The notes: generated by a model not told the origin, from the letters alone. Counted from the first letter of the stretch, positions 24,070 through 32,139 are shown. The stretch: 64,000 nt of DNA from JBBDWK01 sp040902885 (GCA_040902885.1 JBBDWK010000046.1:1-64000), one strand, 5' to 3'. Made by a program: numbers and translations.

Positions 24070-24788
24070 TACAGCACTTCCTTATCTAATTTAACATCGC
24101 GCAGCAAGTCCGGGCGGAGCCGGGCCGTCTTGTCGAGCGCGGCCTTCCGCCGCCAGCGCCGGATCTGATCGTGATTGCCGCCCAGCAGCACTTCGGGGAC
24201 CTGCCAGCCGCGAAACTCGGCGGGCCGGGTGTATTGCGGGCAATCCAGCAGCACAGGCCCGTCCTCCCGGCTGCTGAAAGACTCGAATACCGTCGAGTCC
24301 AGATTGCCCAGCACGCCGGGAATCAGCCGCGCCACCACGTCAACGGCGACGGCTGCGGCAAGTTCCCCGCCGCTCAACACGTAGTCGCCGATGGAGATTT
24401 CTTCGTCGGCCAGATGCTCGGCCACCCGCTCATCCACGCCTTCGTACCGGCCGCAAATGAAAAGCAGCTCGGAGGCGCCGGCCAGCCGCCGCGCCACCTC
24501 CTGGTCGAGCAGCCTGCCCTGGGCGGAAAGCAGAATTACCCGCCGGTCCTCGCGCCGTTCGGGCCAGATGGATTCCACCGCGTTGAAGATCGGCTCGGGC
24601 TTGAGCAGCATGCCCTCGCCTCCGCCGAAAGGCCGGTCGTCAACGGTCTTGTGCCGGTCCTGCGTCCAGTCGCGCAGATTGTGAATGCGGAAGTCGACCA
24701 GACCGTTTTCGGCCGCACGCGCAACCACCCCGTGCTGGAACGGCCCCTGGAAAAACTCCGGGAAGATCGTCAGCACGTGAAAGGTCAC
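24069..24788 (-). CDS. trmD: tRNA (guanine-N1)-methyltransferase TrmD
   Basis: The 239-residue SPOUT enzyme makes m1G37 in tRNA, which prevents frameshifting. The knot motifs are clear: FICGRYEGVDERV, EISIGDYVLSGGELAA and DCPQYTRPAEFRGW, with VLLGGNHDQIRRWRR at the C-terminal domain. GTG 24788 gives the family N terminus (TFHVLTIFPEFF) and overlaps the rimM stop by 4 bases. The frame is open to 24998, but that part lies within rimM. Confidence 0.96.
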   Translation of the reverse strand: MTFHVLTIFPEFFQGPFQHGVVARAAENGLVDFRIHNLRDWTQDRHKTVDDRPFGGGEGMLLKPEPIFNAVESIWPERREDRRVILLSAQGRLLDQEVARRLAGASELLFICGRYEGVDERVAEHLADEEISIGDYVLSGGELAAAVAVDVVARLIPGVLGNLDSTVFESFSSREDGPVLLDCPQYTRPAEFRGWQVPEVLLGGNHDQIRRWRRKAALDKTARLRPDLLRDVKLDKEVL

Positions 24789-25297
24789 GAAAGATTCAGG
24801 TCCTTCAATCCCTCTGGCAGGCTCACCACAATCCGACGCTTCTCCAAGTCGATGGAGAGGCAGATCGCCTTCGCGAAGGGCACAAGCATCTCTCCTTCCG
24901 GGCCTCGATCCACCACCAGCACGACCCTTTCGCCGGGCTCTTCCCAGCCGGTAACCACACCCAGCGGGACGTTGGTCCCCTGTTCGAACATCTCGCACCC
25001 GATCAGGTCCGACAGATAATGCTCCCCGCTTTCAAGGGGTGCGCGCTCGCTCAAGGGAATGCGAACCTCCGAGCCGGCCAGCCGCTCAGCCGCGGAAATG
25101 CTGTCGACGCCCTTGAACTTGAAGATCAACCGCCCGTTGTGAAACCAGGTTGACTCAACTTCGTGCGGAGCGCCTTCGCCGAACAGATAGACAGTCCGCA
25201 GAGCGCCATAGCGCTCGGGCTTGCTGCTGAGGGCCATCGCCTCCAGCTCGCCCTTATTTCCACGCACGCGCGTCAAAAGGGCGACGCTGACCCACAA
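24785..25297 (-). CDS. rimM: Ribosome maturation factor RimM
   Basis: The 170-residue protein helps mature the 30S head. RVRGNKGELEAMALSSKPERY is the N-terminal RimM barrel, and HYLSDLIGCEMFE with LVPFAKAICLSIDLEKRRIVV is the PRC-barrel half. The start appears to be TTG at 25297, just before WVSVALLTRVRG. No ATG or GTG lies near the family N terminus. It stands between khpA and trmD, the usual order. Confidence 0.92.
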   Translation of the reverse strand: MWVSVALLTRVRGNKGELEAMALSSKPERYGALRTVYLFGEGAPHEVESTWFHNGRLIFKFKGVDSISAAERLAGSEVRIPLSERAPLESGEHYLSDLIGCEMFEQGTNVPLGVVTGWEEPGERVVLVVDRGPEGEMLVPFAKAICLSIDLEKRRIVVSLPEGLKDLNLS

Positions 25298-25314
25298 CTC
25301 CGGAGAAGCCAGAT

Positions 25315-25545
25315 CTACTCCAGTATTTCGAGCGTGAACCGCCGGCTGAGCTTCATGCCGGCAGCGCCCAGAATGGTTCGAATCGAGCGGGCCGTGCGGC
25401 CCTGCTTGCCAATTACCTTCCCTAAGTCGCTCGGAGCCACGCGCAGTTCCAGTACAGTTACCTGCTCTCCCTGTACTTCGCGGACTACAACTTCCTCTGG
25501 GATGTCGACCAGTGCTTTCGCGATATCTTCAATCAACTCCTTCAT
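25315..25545 (-). CDS. khpA: KH-domain RNA-binding protein KhpA
   Basis: The 76-residue protein is one KH domain with the GxxG loop in LGKVIGKQGRTARSIRTIL. KELIEDIAKALVDIPEEV at the N terminus is typical of KhpA/YlqC, which binds small RNAs and acts with KhpB in several bacteria. It lies between rpsP and rimM, where the gene is usually found. Confidence 0.94.
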   Translation of the reverse strand: MKELIEDIAKALVDIPEEVVVREVQGEQVTVLELRVAPSDLGKVIGKQGRTARSIRTILGAAGMKLSRRFTLEILE

Positions 25546-25614
25546 CCCCTGCGCCTCCTTTAACTATAGTAACAAAGGGACATACGAGATCGGAGTAACG
25601 AATTTCACAAGCCG

Positions 25615-25872
25615 CTAGGCGGCGGGAGGGGCGGGAACGGCGGAATAGTTCTTGAGCAGACGAGTTACGGTGTCCGATAACTGCGCTCCCATACGTGTCC
25701 AATGTGCGATACGCTCCTGATCGAGCGTCACGCGGGCCGGATCGGTAAGCGGATTATAGTGACCCACTACCTCCAGAGCCCGGCCGTTCCGCGCCCTTTC
25801 CTTGTCAATTACTACCACTCGGTAAAACGGCTTCTTCTTGGCGCCGAAGCGCGCCAGACGAATCATCAGCAT
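25615..25872 (-). CDS. rpsP: 30S ribosomal protein S16
   Basis: The 85-residue protein matches S16: MIRLARFGAKKKPFYRVVV, IDKERARNGRALEVVGHYNP and HWTRMGAQLSDTVTRLL. It stabilises 16S rRNA during 30S assembly. GGAAGAGAG stands upstream of ATG 25872; ATG 25866 is also possible. Confidence 0.97.
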   Translation of the reverse strand: MLMIRLARFGAKKKPFYRVVVIDKERARNGRALEVVGHYNPLTDPARVTLDQERIAHWTRMGAQLSDTVTRLLKNYSAVPAPPAA

Positions 25873-25906
25873 CGGTTTCTCTCTTCCTTCAATGGCGGCG
25901 CCATCG

Positions 25907-27247
25907 CTAGAATGGCAATGGCATTTTAAATTTGCCCATTTTCTTTCCCAGCATGCCGCCGGAAAAGCTCTTCATCATTTTGCGCGCCTGCGAGTACTGC
26001 TTCAGGAGCTGGTTGACTTCCTGGACGCTGGTGCCGCTGCCCCGGGCGATGCGGCGGCGGCGCGTCCCATTGATAATCATGTGGTTGGCCCTCTCCTTGG
26101 GAGTCATCGAATCGATGATCGCCACCACACGCGTAATCTCGTTCTCGTCCACTTTGACGTTCTTCAGGTCCTTCAAAATTCCGACCTGCGGCATCATCGA
26201 GAGAAGGCCCTCCAGCGGTCCGAGCTTGCGGAGCTGCCGGATCTGATCGCGGAAATCCTCCAGCGTAAACTCGTTGTCGATGATCTTCCGCTGCATCTCG
26301 ACGGCCTGCTTCTTGTCGATGGCCTCCTCGGCCTTCTCGATGAAGGAGAGGATGTCGCCCATCCCGAGAATGCGGGAGGCGGCGCGCTCGGGATAGAAAA
26401 TTTCGAGTGCGTCGAACTTTTCGCCCACGCCGACGAACTTGAGCGGCTGGCCGGTAACGTAGCGAATGGAAAGGGCCGCGCCGCCGCGCGCGTCGCCGTC
26501 CATCTTGGTGAGCACCACCCCGGTAATGCCTAGGCGCTTGTGAAACTCGTCGGCGGACTTGACCGCGTCCTGGCCCGTCATGGCGTCCGCCACGAACAGG
26601 ATCTCGACCGGCGTGAGCTGTTGCTTCAGCTCGGCCAGTTCGGTCATCAGCGCATCGTCGATATGCAGGCGGCCGGCGGTGTCCACCAGCAGAACGTCGC
26701 GGCCGGAGTTGACGGCCTCGCGCCGGGCGCTCGCGGCCAGACTGGCCGGATTCTCCCCGGCCGATCCCGGATAGATGGGGATGCCGATATCTTTGGCGAT
26801 GATTTGAAGCTGATCGCGGGCCGCGGGGCGATAGACGTCCACCGACACCAGCAGGGGTGAGTGGCCATTCTTGCTCAGCCAGCGCGCGACCTTGCCCGCG
26901 GAAGTGGTTTTTCCGGAGCCTTGCAGGCCCACGATCATCATCACCGACGGAGGGCTGTTGGCGAACCGAAGCTTGGATTCGTGACTGCCAAGAATGCGCG
27001 TCAGCTCGTCCCGAACGATCTTGATGACCTGCTGAGTGGGGGAAAGGGACTGGAGCACTTCCTCTCCCATGGCCTGTTTTTTTACGCTCTCGATCAGCTC
27101 TTTGACGACCCGAAAGTTGACATCGGCTTCGAGAAGCGCCACGCGGATTTCGCGCAGAGCGGCTTCCATGTTCTCGGCGCTGAGCCGACCTTCGCCGCGC
27201 AGGTTCTTGAAAACCCGCTGCAGTTTGTCCGATAGAGTTTCAAACAT
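25907..27247 (-). CDS. ffh: Signal recognition particle protein Ffh
   Basis: The 446-residue GTPase targets nascent inner-membrane proteins with 4.5S RNA. The N domain is followed by the P-loop GLQGSGKTTSAGKVA, DVYRPAARDQL, DTAGRLH and TKMDGDARGG. The M domain begins after GMGDILSFIEKAEE and ends in a Met/Lys-rich tail. ATG 27247 starts the family N terminus MFETLSDKLQRVF. A TATAAT on the coding strand at 27304-27309 may be its -10. It is the first gene of the rpsP-rplS transcript. Confidence 0.97.
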   Translation of the reverse strand: MFETLSDKLQRVFKNLRGEGRLSAENMEAALREIRVALLEADVNFRVVKELIESVKKQAMGEEVLQSLSPTQQVIKIVRDELTRILGSHESKLRFANSPPSVMMIVGLQGSGKTTSAGKVARWLSKNGHSPLLVSVDVYRPAARDQLQIIAKDIGIPIYPGSAGENPASLAASARREAVNSGRDVLLVDTAGRLHIDDALMTELAELKQQLTPVEILFVADAMTGQDAVKSADEFHKRLGITGVVLTKMDGDARGGAALSIRYVTGQPLKFVGVGEKFDALEIFYPERAASRILGMGDILSFIEKAEEAIDKKQAVEMQRKIIDNEFTLEDFRDQIRQLRKLGPLEGLLSMMPQVGILKDLKNVKVDENEITRVVAIIDSMTPKERANHMIINGTRRRRIARGSGTSVQEVNQLLKQYSQARKMMKSFSGGMLGKKMGKFKMPLPF

Positions 27248-27303
27248 GATCGGGGTCGCTTGGGTACCACTCAAGCCGGTGAGGCAGATCGAGCGATGTT
27301 CTT

Positions 27304-27309
27304 ATTATA
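27304..27309 (-). promoter_or_regulatory. Putative -10 (TATAAT) for the ffh-rpsP cluster
   Basis: A perfect TATAAT lies 56 bases before the ffh ATG on the minus strand. No good -35 is seen at 16-18 bases. The promoter would give a normal leader of about 50 bases. Confidence 0.35.
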
Positions 27310-27337
27310 CGTGAAGTTTGAGCATGAATATTGGCCG

Positions 27338-27362
27338 CCGATAAACACCGATGAACACGGAT
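27338..27362. repeat. Degenerate decamer repeat (CCGATRAACA)
   Basis: CCGATAAACA and CCGATGAACA stand in tandem, followed by CGGAT. The stretch resembles short dispersed intergenic repeats of the type GATGAACACNGAT that I recall from many bacterial genomes. It lies between ffh and the deoxyhypusine-synthase-like gene. Confidence 0.4.
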
Positions 27363-27398
27363 TGCGCCACAACGGCTTATGGGGCGCACGCACTCCTG

Positions 27399-28481
27399 CT
27401 AGGATTTCCGTACACCGCCGGCTCCTGCATGCCGGCGGATCGCGAAATCGCGGCCCATGGCGAATTCGGGGCTGGCGCGGTTTTTGATCAATTCGGTCTG
27501 CTCCAGCAAAGCCGAAACCAGGATCGGCATGGCGATCGTGGAATCGCAGTGGCAGGTCACCATGGACGCGTCCTTGGCAATTTTGCCCCAGCTTTGCGCC
27601 TCCTCGAACGTACATCCGGAAAGGCCGCCCCAATGCGGCGCGTCGGTGACCACCTGAACGGCGTACTTGTGGCCGGTGACGCCCGAGTTCATGATGATGG
27701 CCGTGACTTCCGTCTGCTGCACGAAGTTCTTCGGCGTGCCGCCGCCAAAGTAAATGACACCCGTGCTGGGAGATTCGGCCGCGATCTGCGCCGTCTCGAT
27801 CACGTCGCCAATCACGTCGAACGTGAAGCGATTGTTTCCCGCATAACGGTTGACGGCGATGCCGATGCCGATGGAGCTGTCGGCAACCGCCGGGCAGTAC
27901 AGCGGAATGCCGGCTTTGGCCGCCGCGCTCACGATGCCGTCCTCGCTCGCATGCCTGGCCAGCTCGTGGCCCAGCAGGTTGAGGAACTCCCGCGTGGTGT
28001 AGGGGCGCGCCTGGTCGAGCTGCGCGGCGAAGCGCCCGATCCACTGGTCGTGCTCGCGGAAACGCTCTTCATCGGCCAGAACGTCGTACATCCGGTCCAC
28101 GAGATTCTCGGCCAGCTCGACGTCGTCCATCTTGTGCGAGCCCTGGTAGTGGTAATTCCCCAGGGTCTCGTGCAGGTCGTGGAAAAAATTCGCGCCGGTC
28201 GAGACAAGACAGTCGATGAGGCGGTTTTCGATCATCCGCACGACCAGACGCCGCATGCCGGCCGGGACCATGGCTCCGGACATGCCCATCATGATGGTGC
28301 AGTCGTCGGCCAGCATCTTCTTCCAGACCTCGAAGGCCACCCCAAGCTGCTTGCCCTGAAAGGCAGTGCCCTGCATGCGCTCGAGAATCTCGGTGGCGGA
28401 GGATGCTCCGTTGGGCTCGAAAGGCCGCGTGGGAACGGAGAGGATGCGTTGTTTCGCCTCCGGAGCGGAAGAATGGTCCAT
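27399..28481 (-). CDS. Deoxyhypusine synthase-like protein (possible homospermidine synthase)
   Basis: The 360-residue protein belongs to the deoxyhypusine synthase family, which uses spermidine and NAD. The active-site Lys motif is present as SWGKI with Lys300, and STGANFFHDLHE, DSSIGIGIAVNRYAG, IYFGGGTPKNFV and VTDAPHWGGLSGC align with NAD- and substrate-binding parts. Bacteria lack eIF5A, so the substrate must differ; some bacterial members are homospermidine synthases. The ATG has GGGAG upstream, and a 90-residue reading frame ends 9 bases before it. No other polyamine gene is in the window apart from arginase at 52 kb. Confidence 0.85.
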   Translation of the reverse strand: MDHSSAPEAKQRILSVPTRPFEPNGASSATEILERMQGTAFQGKQLGVAFEVWKKMLADDCTIMMGMSGAMVPAGMRRLVVRMIENRLIDCLVSTGANFFHDLHETLGNYHYQGSHKMDDVELAENLVDRMYDVLADEERFREHDQWIGRFAAQLDQARPYTTREFLNLLGHELARHASEDGIVSAAAKAGIPLYCPAVADSSIGIGIAVNRYAGNNRFTFDVIGDVIETAQIAAESPSTGVIYFGGGTPKNFVQQTEVTAIIMNSGVTGHKYAVQVVTDAPHWGGLSGCTFEEAQSWGKIAKDASMVTCHCDSTIAMPILVSALLEQTELIKNRASPEFAMGRDFAIRRHAGAGGVRKS

Positions 28482-28490
28482 GCTCCCAGT

Positions 28491-28763
28491 CTATTGAATT
28501 CGGGGGCGGTTCTGCTCGTTCAGGATGAGACCGTCGAAAATAGCCAGAACCTGTTTGCGGTAGGAATAGACGCGCTGCAGCGTTTCACGGAAAGAGGCTT
28601 CGAAATCATGGGCTTTCTGCCACTTGTCGAGAACCGCCCGGGGCACGTCGATATCCTGGCGAAGCGCTTCCAGCGAGTGGCCGCGGAGGAACAAGCCGTA
28701 AAAGAAAGCGGCTTCCCGTTGCGGGGCTAGCGGGTCGAAATCGTCTCTCGCTGTCATAATCAT
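28491..28763 (-). CDS. Hypothetical 90-aa protein upstream of the DHS-like gene
   Basis: The small protein has a DPLAPQREAAFFYGLFLRGHS opening, then a helix-turn-helix-like stretch LEALRQDIDVPRAVLDKWQKA and a helical tail with RETLQRVYSYRKQVLAIFDGL. I do not recognise a named family. The middle resembles a small DNA-binding domain, but this is only suggestive. It ends 9 bases before the DHS-like start in the same direction. ATG 28763 or 28757 may be used. Confidence 0.6.
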   Translation of the reverse strand: MIMTARDDFDPLAPQREAAFFYGLFLRGHSLEALRQDIDVPRAVLDKWQKAHDFEASFRETLQRVYSYRKQVLAIFDGLILNEQNRPRIQ

Positions 28764-28840
28764 TCTCAGCGAAAAAGCCAGTATAAACAGTGCCGCCCGC
28801 CCCAGGCAAGTGTTTTCGTCGGGGTCCGTAGCGATTCCGT

Positions 28841-28869
28841 TTGCAGCAACTTAGACGAACGGTTACACT
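28841..28869 (+). promoter_or_regulatory. Putative promoter of the polyprenyl synthase gene
   Basis: TTGCAG (28841-28846) and TACACT (28864-28869) are spaced by 17 bases. The predicted transcription start is about 5 bases before the ATG at 28881. AGGGG lies between, so the leader is very short but may carry part of a Shine-Dalgarno. Confidence 0.45.
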
Positions 28870-28880
28870 TAGGGGTTCAA

Positions 28881-29882
28881 ATGGATTTCGGCAAACTGGG
28901 GCAGGCTCTGACCGCGCGCGAGGTCTTCGAGCTGATACAAGACGATCTGCGCCTCGTGGAGACCGAGATCGGCCTCGAATCGGCCGCGTCGGTGGATGCC
29001 ATTACCGCCATCGGCCGCTATCTGCAGGAGGGCGGCGGCAAACGGCTTCGCCCCTCGCTGCTGCTCCTTTCCGCGGGGCTTGCGGGCGGAGGCGGGCGTA
29101 GCGCGGTGCGCCTCGGGGCGGTCGTCGAAATCATACACACCGCCACTCTGGTTCACGACGATGTCATCGACGCCGCGGCCACCCGCCGTGGCAGGGCTTC
29201 GACCAATGCCCAATGGGGCAATCAGATTTCCGTTCTGGCCGGAGACTGGCTTTACATGCAGGCCTTTCAGATCGCTCTCCGGGAGAGAAATTTTCACATC
29301 CTGGATCTGCTGATCGGCCTCACGCAGATGATGGTGGAAGGTGAACTGATCCAGCACGAGCGGATCGGCAAGGTGGAGGTCACCGAAGCCGATTACATGG
29401 AGCTGGTGGACCGCAAAACGGCGTGCCTGTTCTCGGTATGCGCGCGCCTGGGCGCGGTGGTCGCGGGAGCGGATACGGCCACCGAGGAACGCTTGGGCGA
29501 TTTCGGCTGGAACCTCGGCATGGCTTTCCAGTTGGTGGATGACGTTCTCGACTTTACCTCCCGGGAGAAGATCCTCGGGAAGCCGGTGGGAAACGACCTC
29601 CGGGAAGGCAAGGTTACCCTGCCCCTCATCTACGCTCTGGAGCGGGCCAGCCCGGAAGAGCGCTGCCTGGTGGAAACCATTGTGTGCGAGGGAAACTACG
29701 ACCGCGTGCCGCTGCGGCAGATTCTGGCCCTGATCGGGAAGTACCGGGGCTTCGAGCGCGTGGGCGAGCGGACGCAGGCGTTCTCCCAGAAAGGCCGCGC
29801 GATTCTTGGCCAGTTCCCCGAGTCCTCCTATCAGAGGGCGCTGTATGCCGTTACCGAATTCATCGTAGATAGGGACCACTAA
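28881..29882 (+). CDS. Polyprenyl diphosphate synthase (IspB/HepT type)
   Basis: The 333-residue trans-prenyltransferase condenses isopentenyl diphosphate into long chains for menaquinone or ubiquinone side chains. GGGKRLRPSLLLLS, the first Asp-rich motif HDDVID (Asp93-Asp97) and the second AFQLVDDVLDF are intact. Small residues (Ala88, Thr89) before the first motif suggest a long product, by family rule. GNDLREGKVTLPLIYAL is also typical. The last codons and stop are part of a 17-base direct repeat at 29868-29904. Confidence 0.93.
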   Translation: MDFGKLGQALTAREVFELIQDDLRLVETEIGLESAASVDAITAIGRYLQEGGGKRLRPSLLLLSAGLAGGGGRSAVRLGAVVEIIHTATLVHDDVIDAAATRRGRASTNAQWGNQISVLAGDWLYMQAFQIALRERNFHILDLLIGLTQMMVEGELIQHERIGKVEVTEADYMELVDRKTACLFSVCARLGAVVAGADTATEERLGDFGWNLGMAFQLVDDVLDFTSREKILGKPVGNDLREGKVTLPLIYALERASPEERCLVETIVCEGNYDRVPLRQILALIGKYRGFERVGERTQAFSQKGRAILGQFPESSYQRALYAVTEFIVDRDH

Positions 29883-29904
29883 CCAGGGATAGAGACCACT
29901 AACC
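29868..29904. repeat. 17-bp direct repeat spanning a stop codon
   Basis: GATAGGGACCACTAACC (29868-29884) recurs as GATAGAGACCACTAACC (29888-29904), 16 of 17 identical with a 20-base period. The first copy contains the stop codon of the polyprenyl synthase gene, so the stop context is duplicated. Confidence 0.6.
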
Positions 29905-29927
29905 CTCTTCTATTCCAACCAATCTGG

Positions 29928-29933
29928 TATAAT
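29928..29933 (+). promoter_or_regulatory. Extended -10 promoter (TGGTATAAT) upstream of small zinc protein
   Basis: TGG-TATAAT is an extended -10 element. It ends 12 bases before the ATG at 29946, giving a leader of about 5 bases with no Shine-Dalgarno. The -35 region (CTCTTC at 17 bases) is poor, as expected for extended -10 promoters. Confidence 0.5.
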
Positions 29934-29945
29934 TTTGTTGACGGT

Positions 29946-30239
29946 ATGGCGAACCCTAAATATGCGGTTTCCGACAGGCCGGTTCCGGTTTCCGAGGTGG
30001 TGGCGACCCTCGGCGACGGCGTTAAGGTAAAACGGCGTGTTCCCCGGATGCGGGCCTGCAATGAGAAGGACGCCAAGGAGAAGCTGTGCGCGGGTCATCT
30101 GAAGCGCTGGTTCGGATTCGGCGACGAAGTTAAACAAAAGTTCGGGCAGAACGCCGAGATCTACCGTTGCGAACATTGCCGCACGCTATATCTGCCCTGT
30201 CTGGAAGAGGCTCCGAGGACGGGAACGCTCAGCTGGTGA
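29946..30239 (+). CDS. Small Cys-rich protein, 97 aa, probable zinc binding
   Basis: The protein is rich in Lys and Arg. It has one clear CxxC pair in IYRCEHCRTLYL followed by PCLEE, with a further Cys in MRACNEKDAKEKLCAGHLKRW. The four or five Cys residues could bind one zinc ion. I do not recognise a family; the middle (LKRWFGFGDEVKQKFGQNAEIYRC) may be a small domain specific to this phylum. It has its own extended -10 promoter and almost no leader. Confidence 0.6.
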   Translation: MANPKYAVSDRPVPVSEVVATLGDGVKVKRRVPRMRACNEKDAKEKLCAGHLKRWFGFGDEVKQKFGQNAEIYRCEHCRTLYLPCLEEAPRTGTLSW

Positions 30240-30276
30240 AGTCGGCCTAAACCCGTCCGTCCGCCTCCTCGCATCG

Positions 30277-31377
30277 ATGCAATCCAGTTCCAATTCCCGG
30301 CTTCTCTATCTCGACTGGATGCGGGGCCTCGCCGCATTGATCATGCTGGTGGGCCATACGTTCCACTCCTTTACCCGCATCGACTTGCGCGACAGCGGCC
30401 CTTACATGCTTTCGCAGTTCATCGGCGGGATGCCGCCCGCCATCTTCCTGTTTCTAACCGGGGTAACGCTGGCGTTCCTGATGGACGGGCGCCAAAGGAA
30501 GGGCTTGCCGCCGGCGGCGTGTGTCGCGGAGGCGCTGCGCCGGGCGGGATACCTGCTCGCGATCGCGTTCCTGTTCCGGTTGCAGCTTTGGCTGTTCGGC
30601 CTTCCGAAATCGCCCTGGACGGACCTTCTGCGGGTGGACATTCTGAATTCCATGGCTCTCGCGGCGGCTGTTATGGGGCCGCTCGCCCTGCTTCGCACCG
30701 CGCAACGGGTGCGAGCCGCGGCGGCGCTCGGCCTGGGAATCGCCGTTGCGGCGCCTCTGGTCTCGCAGCTCGATTGGTCCATGGCGCCGGCGCTGCTGAA
30801 AGCGTATCTGGCTCCGGATTACGCCTCGTTCGGGTTCTTTCCCTGGGCGGCCTTCCTGGCGTTCGGACTGAGCGCCGGGAGTCTCGTCCGGCTATCCCGG
30901 CCGGAACAGATGGAGCGAACGATGCAGTGGGCAGCGCTGACAGGCACTGGCTTGATCGCCGGCGGAAACTTCTTCGGCTCGCTTCCCTACTCTCTTTACA
31001 TCAAGTCCGATTTCTGGCTGGATTCTCCGGCGCTGATCCTGATCAAGCTGGGGGTGATCTTCTGGCTTGCGGCGTTCGCTTACCTCTGGACGCATGCGGC
31101 GCCGGCGGCAAGCTGGAGCTGGATTCGCCAGTTGGGCACGACTTCCCTGCTGGTTTATTGGGCGCACGTAGAACTGGTTTACGGGCGTTGGTTCTGGGCC
31201 TGGAAAGAGAACCTCACCCTCGCCCAGGTAGCGATTGCCTCGCTGGCCGTGGTGGCCTTGATGCTCGCTCTCTCCACGGCCAAAACCTGGTGGCAGAACA
31301 ACGGCGCGCCGCCGGCGGCCGTCCAGTGGTTGATGGCGCGCCGGCTTCCCGCTCCCAGACGCGTCTCGGGCGACTGA
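30277..31377 (+). CDS. Membrane acyltransferase-like protein (HGSNAT/DUF1624 type)
   Basis: The 366-residue integral membrane protein has about ten hydrophobic helices. RLLYLDWMRGLAALIMLVGH at the start carries the D-x-x-R-G-x-x-x-x-x-x-x-x-H pattern of the DUF1624/heparan-alpha-glucosaminide N-acetyltransferase-like family, which moves acyl groups across the membrane to sugars. The substrate is unknown. ATG 30277 is the first in frame and precedes the motif by 13 codons. It converges on the secreted RraA-like gene. Confidence 0.8.
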   Translation: MQSSSNSRLLYLDWMRGLAALIMLVGHTFHSFTRIDLRDSGPYMLSQFIGGMPPAIFLFLTGVTLAFLMDGRQRKGLPPAACVAEALRRAGYLLAIAFLFRLQLWLFGLPKSPWTDLLRVDILNSMALAAAVMGPLALLRTAQRVRAAAALGLGIAVAAPLVSQLDWSMAPALLKAYLAPDYASFGFFPWAAFLAFGLSAGSLVRLSRPEQMERTMQWAALTGTGLIAGGNFFGSLPYSLYIKSDFWLDSPALILIKLGVIFWLAAFAYLWTHAAPAASWSWIRQLGTTSLLVYWAHVELVYGRWFWAWKENLTLAQVAIASLAVVALMLALSTAKTWWQNNGAPPAAVQWLMARRLPAPRRVSGD

Positions 31378-31380
31378 ACC

Positions 31381-32127
31381 TCAGATCCGGTTAAAAAATT
31401 CGACTGCCTTCTGAAGGCTCTTGTGCTGCTTGATGAAGGGCACCATCTTGGTCTCGCGGTCGTCGATCTCCTGCGCCCGCTTGAGAACTTCGGCGGCCTT
31501 TTCTTGCGGCACGACCACTACGCCATCCTCACCCGCCACGATAATATCGCCCGGCTTGATGGTGACCCCCGCGAAATTCACCGGCTGCTGCTTCGAAACC
31601 GAGGCATACCGCCCGACGGCCGTGGAAGGCGAGACGCTGCGGGCATAGACGGGAAGGCCCAGCGCGCGTAACTCAGCCAGGTCCCGCACGCCTCCATCCA
31701 GGATCATGCCCGCCATCCCGCGCGATTTCGCGGCGGTCCCCATCAGGCCGCCGATCGCGGCCACATCCAGGCCATCCTCCATGACGATCACGCCCACGTC
31801 GCCGGGCTTGGAGCTCTCGATCATCTCGACCGAATGCTTCACTGCCAACGCCGGGGTGGCCTTTTCGGCGGGAGCCTTCCGGACAAGCGCCGTCGCCGCC
31901 CGCCCGACAACCTGGCCGGCAACGAAGGGTCTCACGTCATGCGACAGGAAGCCGCGTTTGCCGACCACCTGATCGACGGCGTCGGATACCGACGCCACGG
32001 TGGTCTTCCGGAACCCGGCGATCAGCGGGTCCGCCGGCGCGGCTGCTTGCCGGGCCGCCTGAAAGCCCAGGGCCAAAAGGGCGGCGAACAAAGGAAAAAT
32101 CGGGATCAAGAGCCGTTTCGTGCGCAT
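31381..32127 (-). CDS. RraA-family protein with signal peptide
   Basis: The 248-residue protein has a signal-like N terminus (LLIPIFPLFAALLALGFQAARQA). A full RraA/HMG-aldolase domain follows, with SVSDAVDQV, AVKHSVEMIESSKPGDVGVIV, LDGGVRDLAELRALGLPVYAR and GDIIVAGEDGVVVVP. The G-G-x-R-D motif binds the substrate carboxylates in aldolases of this family. RraA proteins normally act in the cytoplasm, so export is unusual. TACAAT ends 6 bases before ATG 32127 with no ribosome-binding site. A second RraA-like gene without a signal peptide lies at 34.9 kb. Confidence 0.85.
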   Translation of the reverse strand: MRTKRLLIPIFPLFAALLALGFQAARQAAAPADPLIAGFRKTTVASVSDAVDQVVGKRGFLSHDVRPFVAGQVVGRAATALVRKAPAEKATPALAVKHSVEMIESSKPGDVGVIVMEDGLDVAAIGGLMGTAAKSRGMAGMILDGGVRDLAELRALGLPVYARSVSPSTAVGRYASVSKQQPVNFAGVTIKPGDIIVAGEDGVVVVPQEKAAEVLKRAQEIDDRETKMVPFIKQHKSLQKAVEFFNRI

Positions 32128-32133
32128 AGGGCA

Positions 32134-32139
32134 ATTGTA
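32134..32139 (-). promoter_or_regulatory. Putative -10 (TACAAT) for the secreted RraA-like gene
   Basis: On the minus strand TACAAT ends exactly 6 bases before the ATG at 32127. No Shine-Dalgarno lies in between. No good -35 is visible, so support rests on the -10 and its position. Confidence 0.4.

Noticed and set aside
24789..24998. Longer TrmD start
   Set aside because: The extra residues lie inside rimM and are Arg/Gly-rich shadow. GTG 24788 gives the family N terminus.
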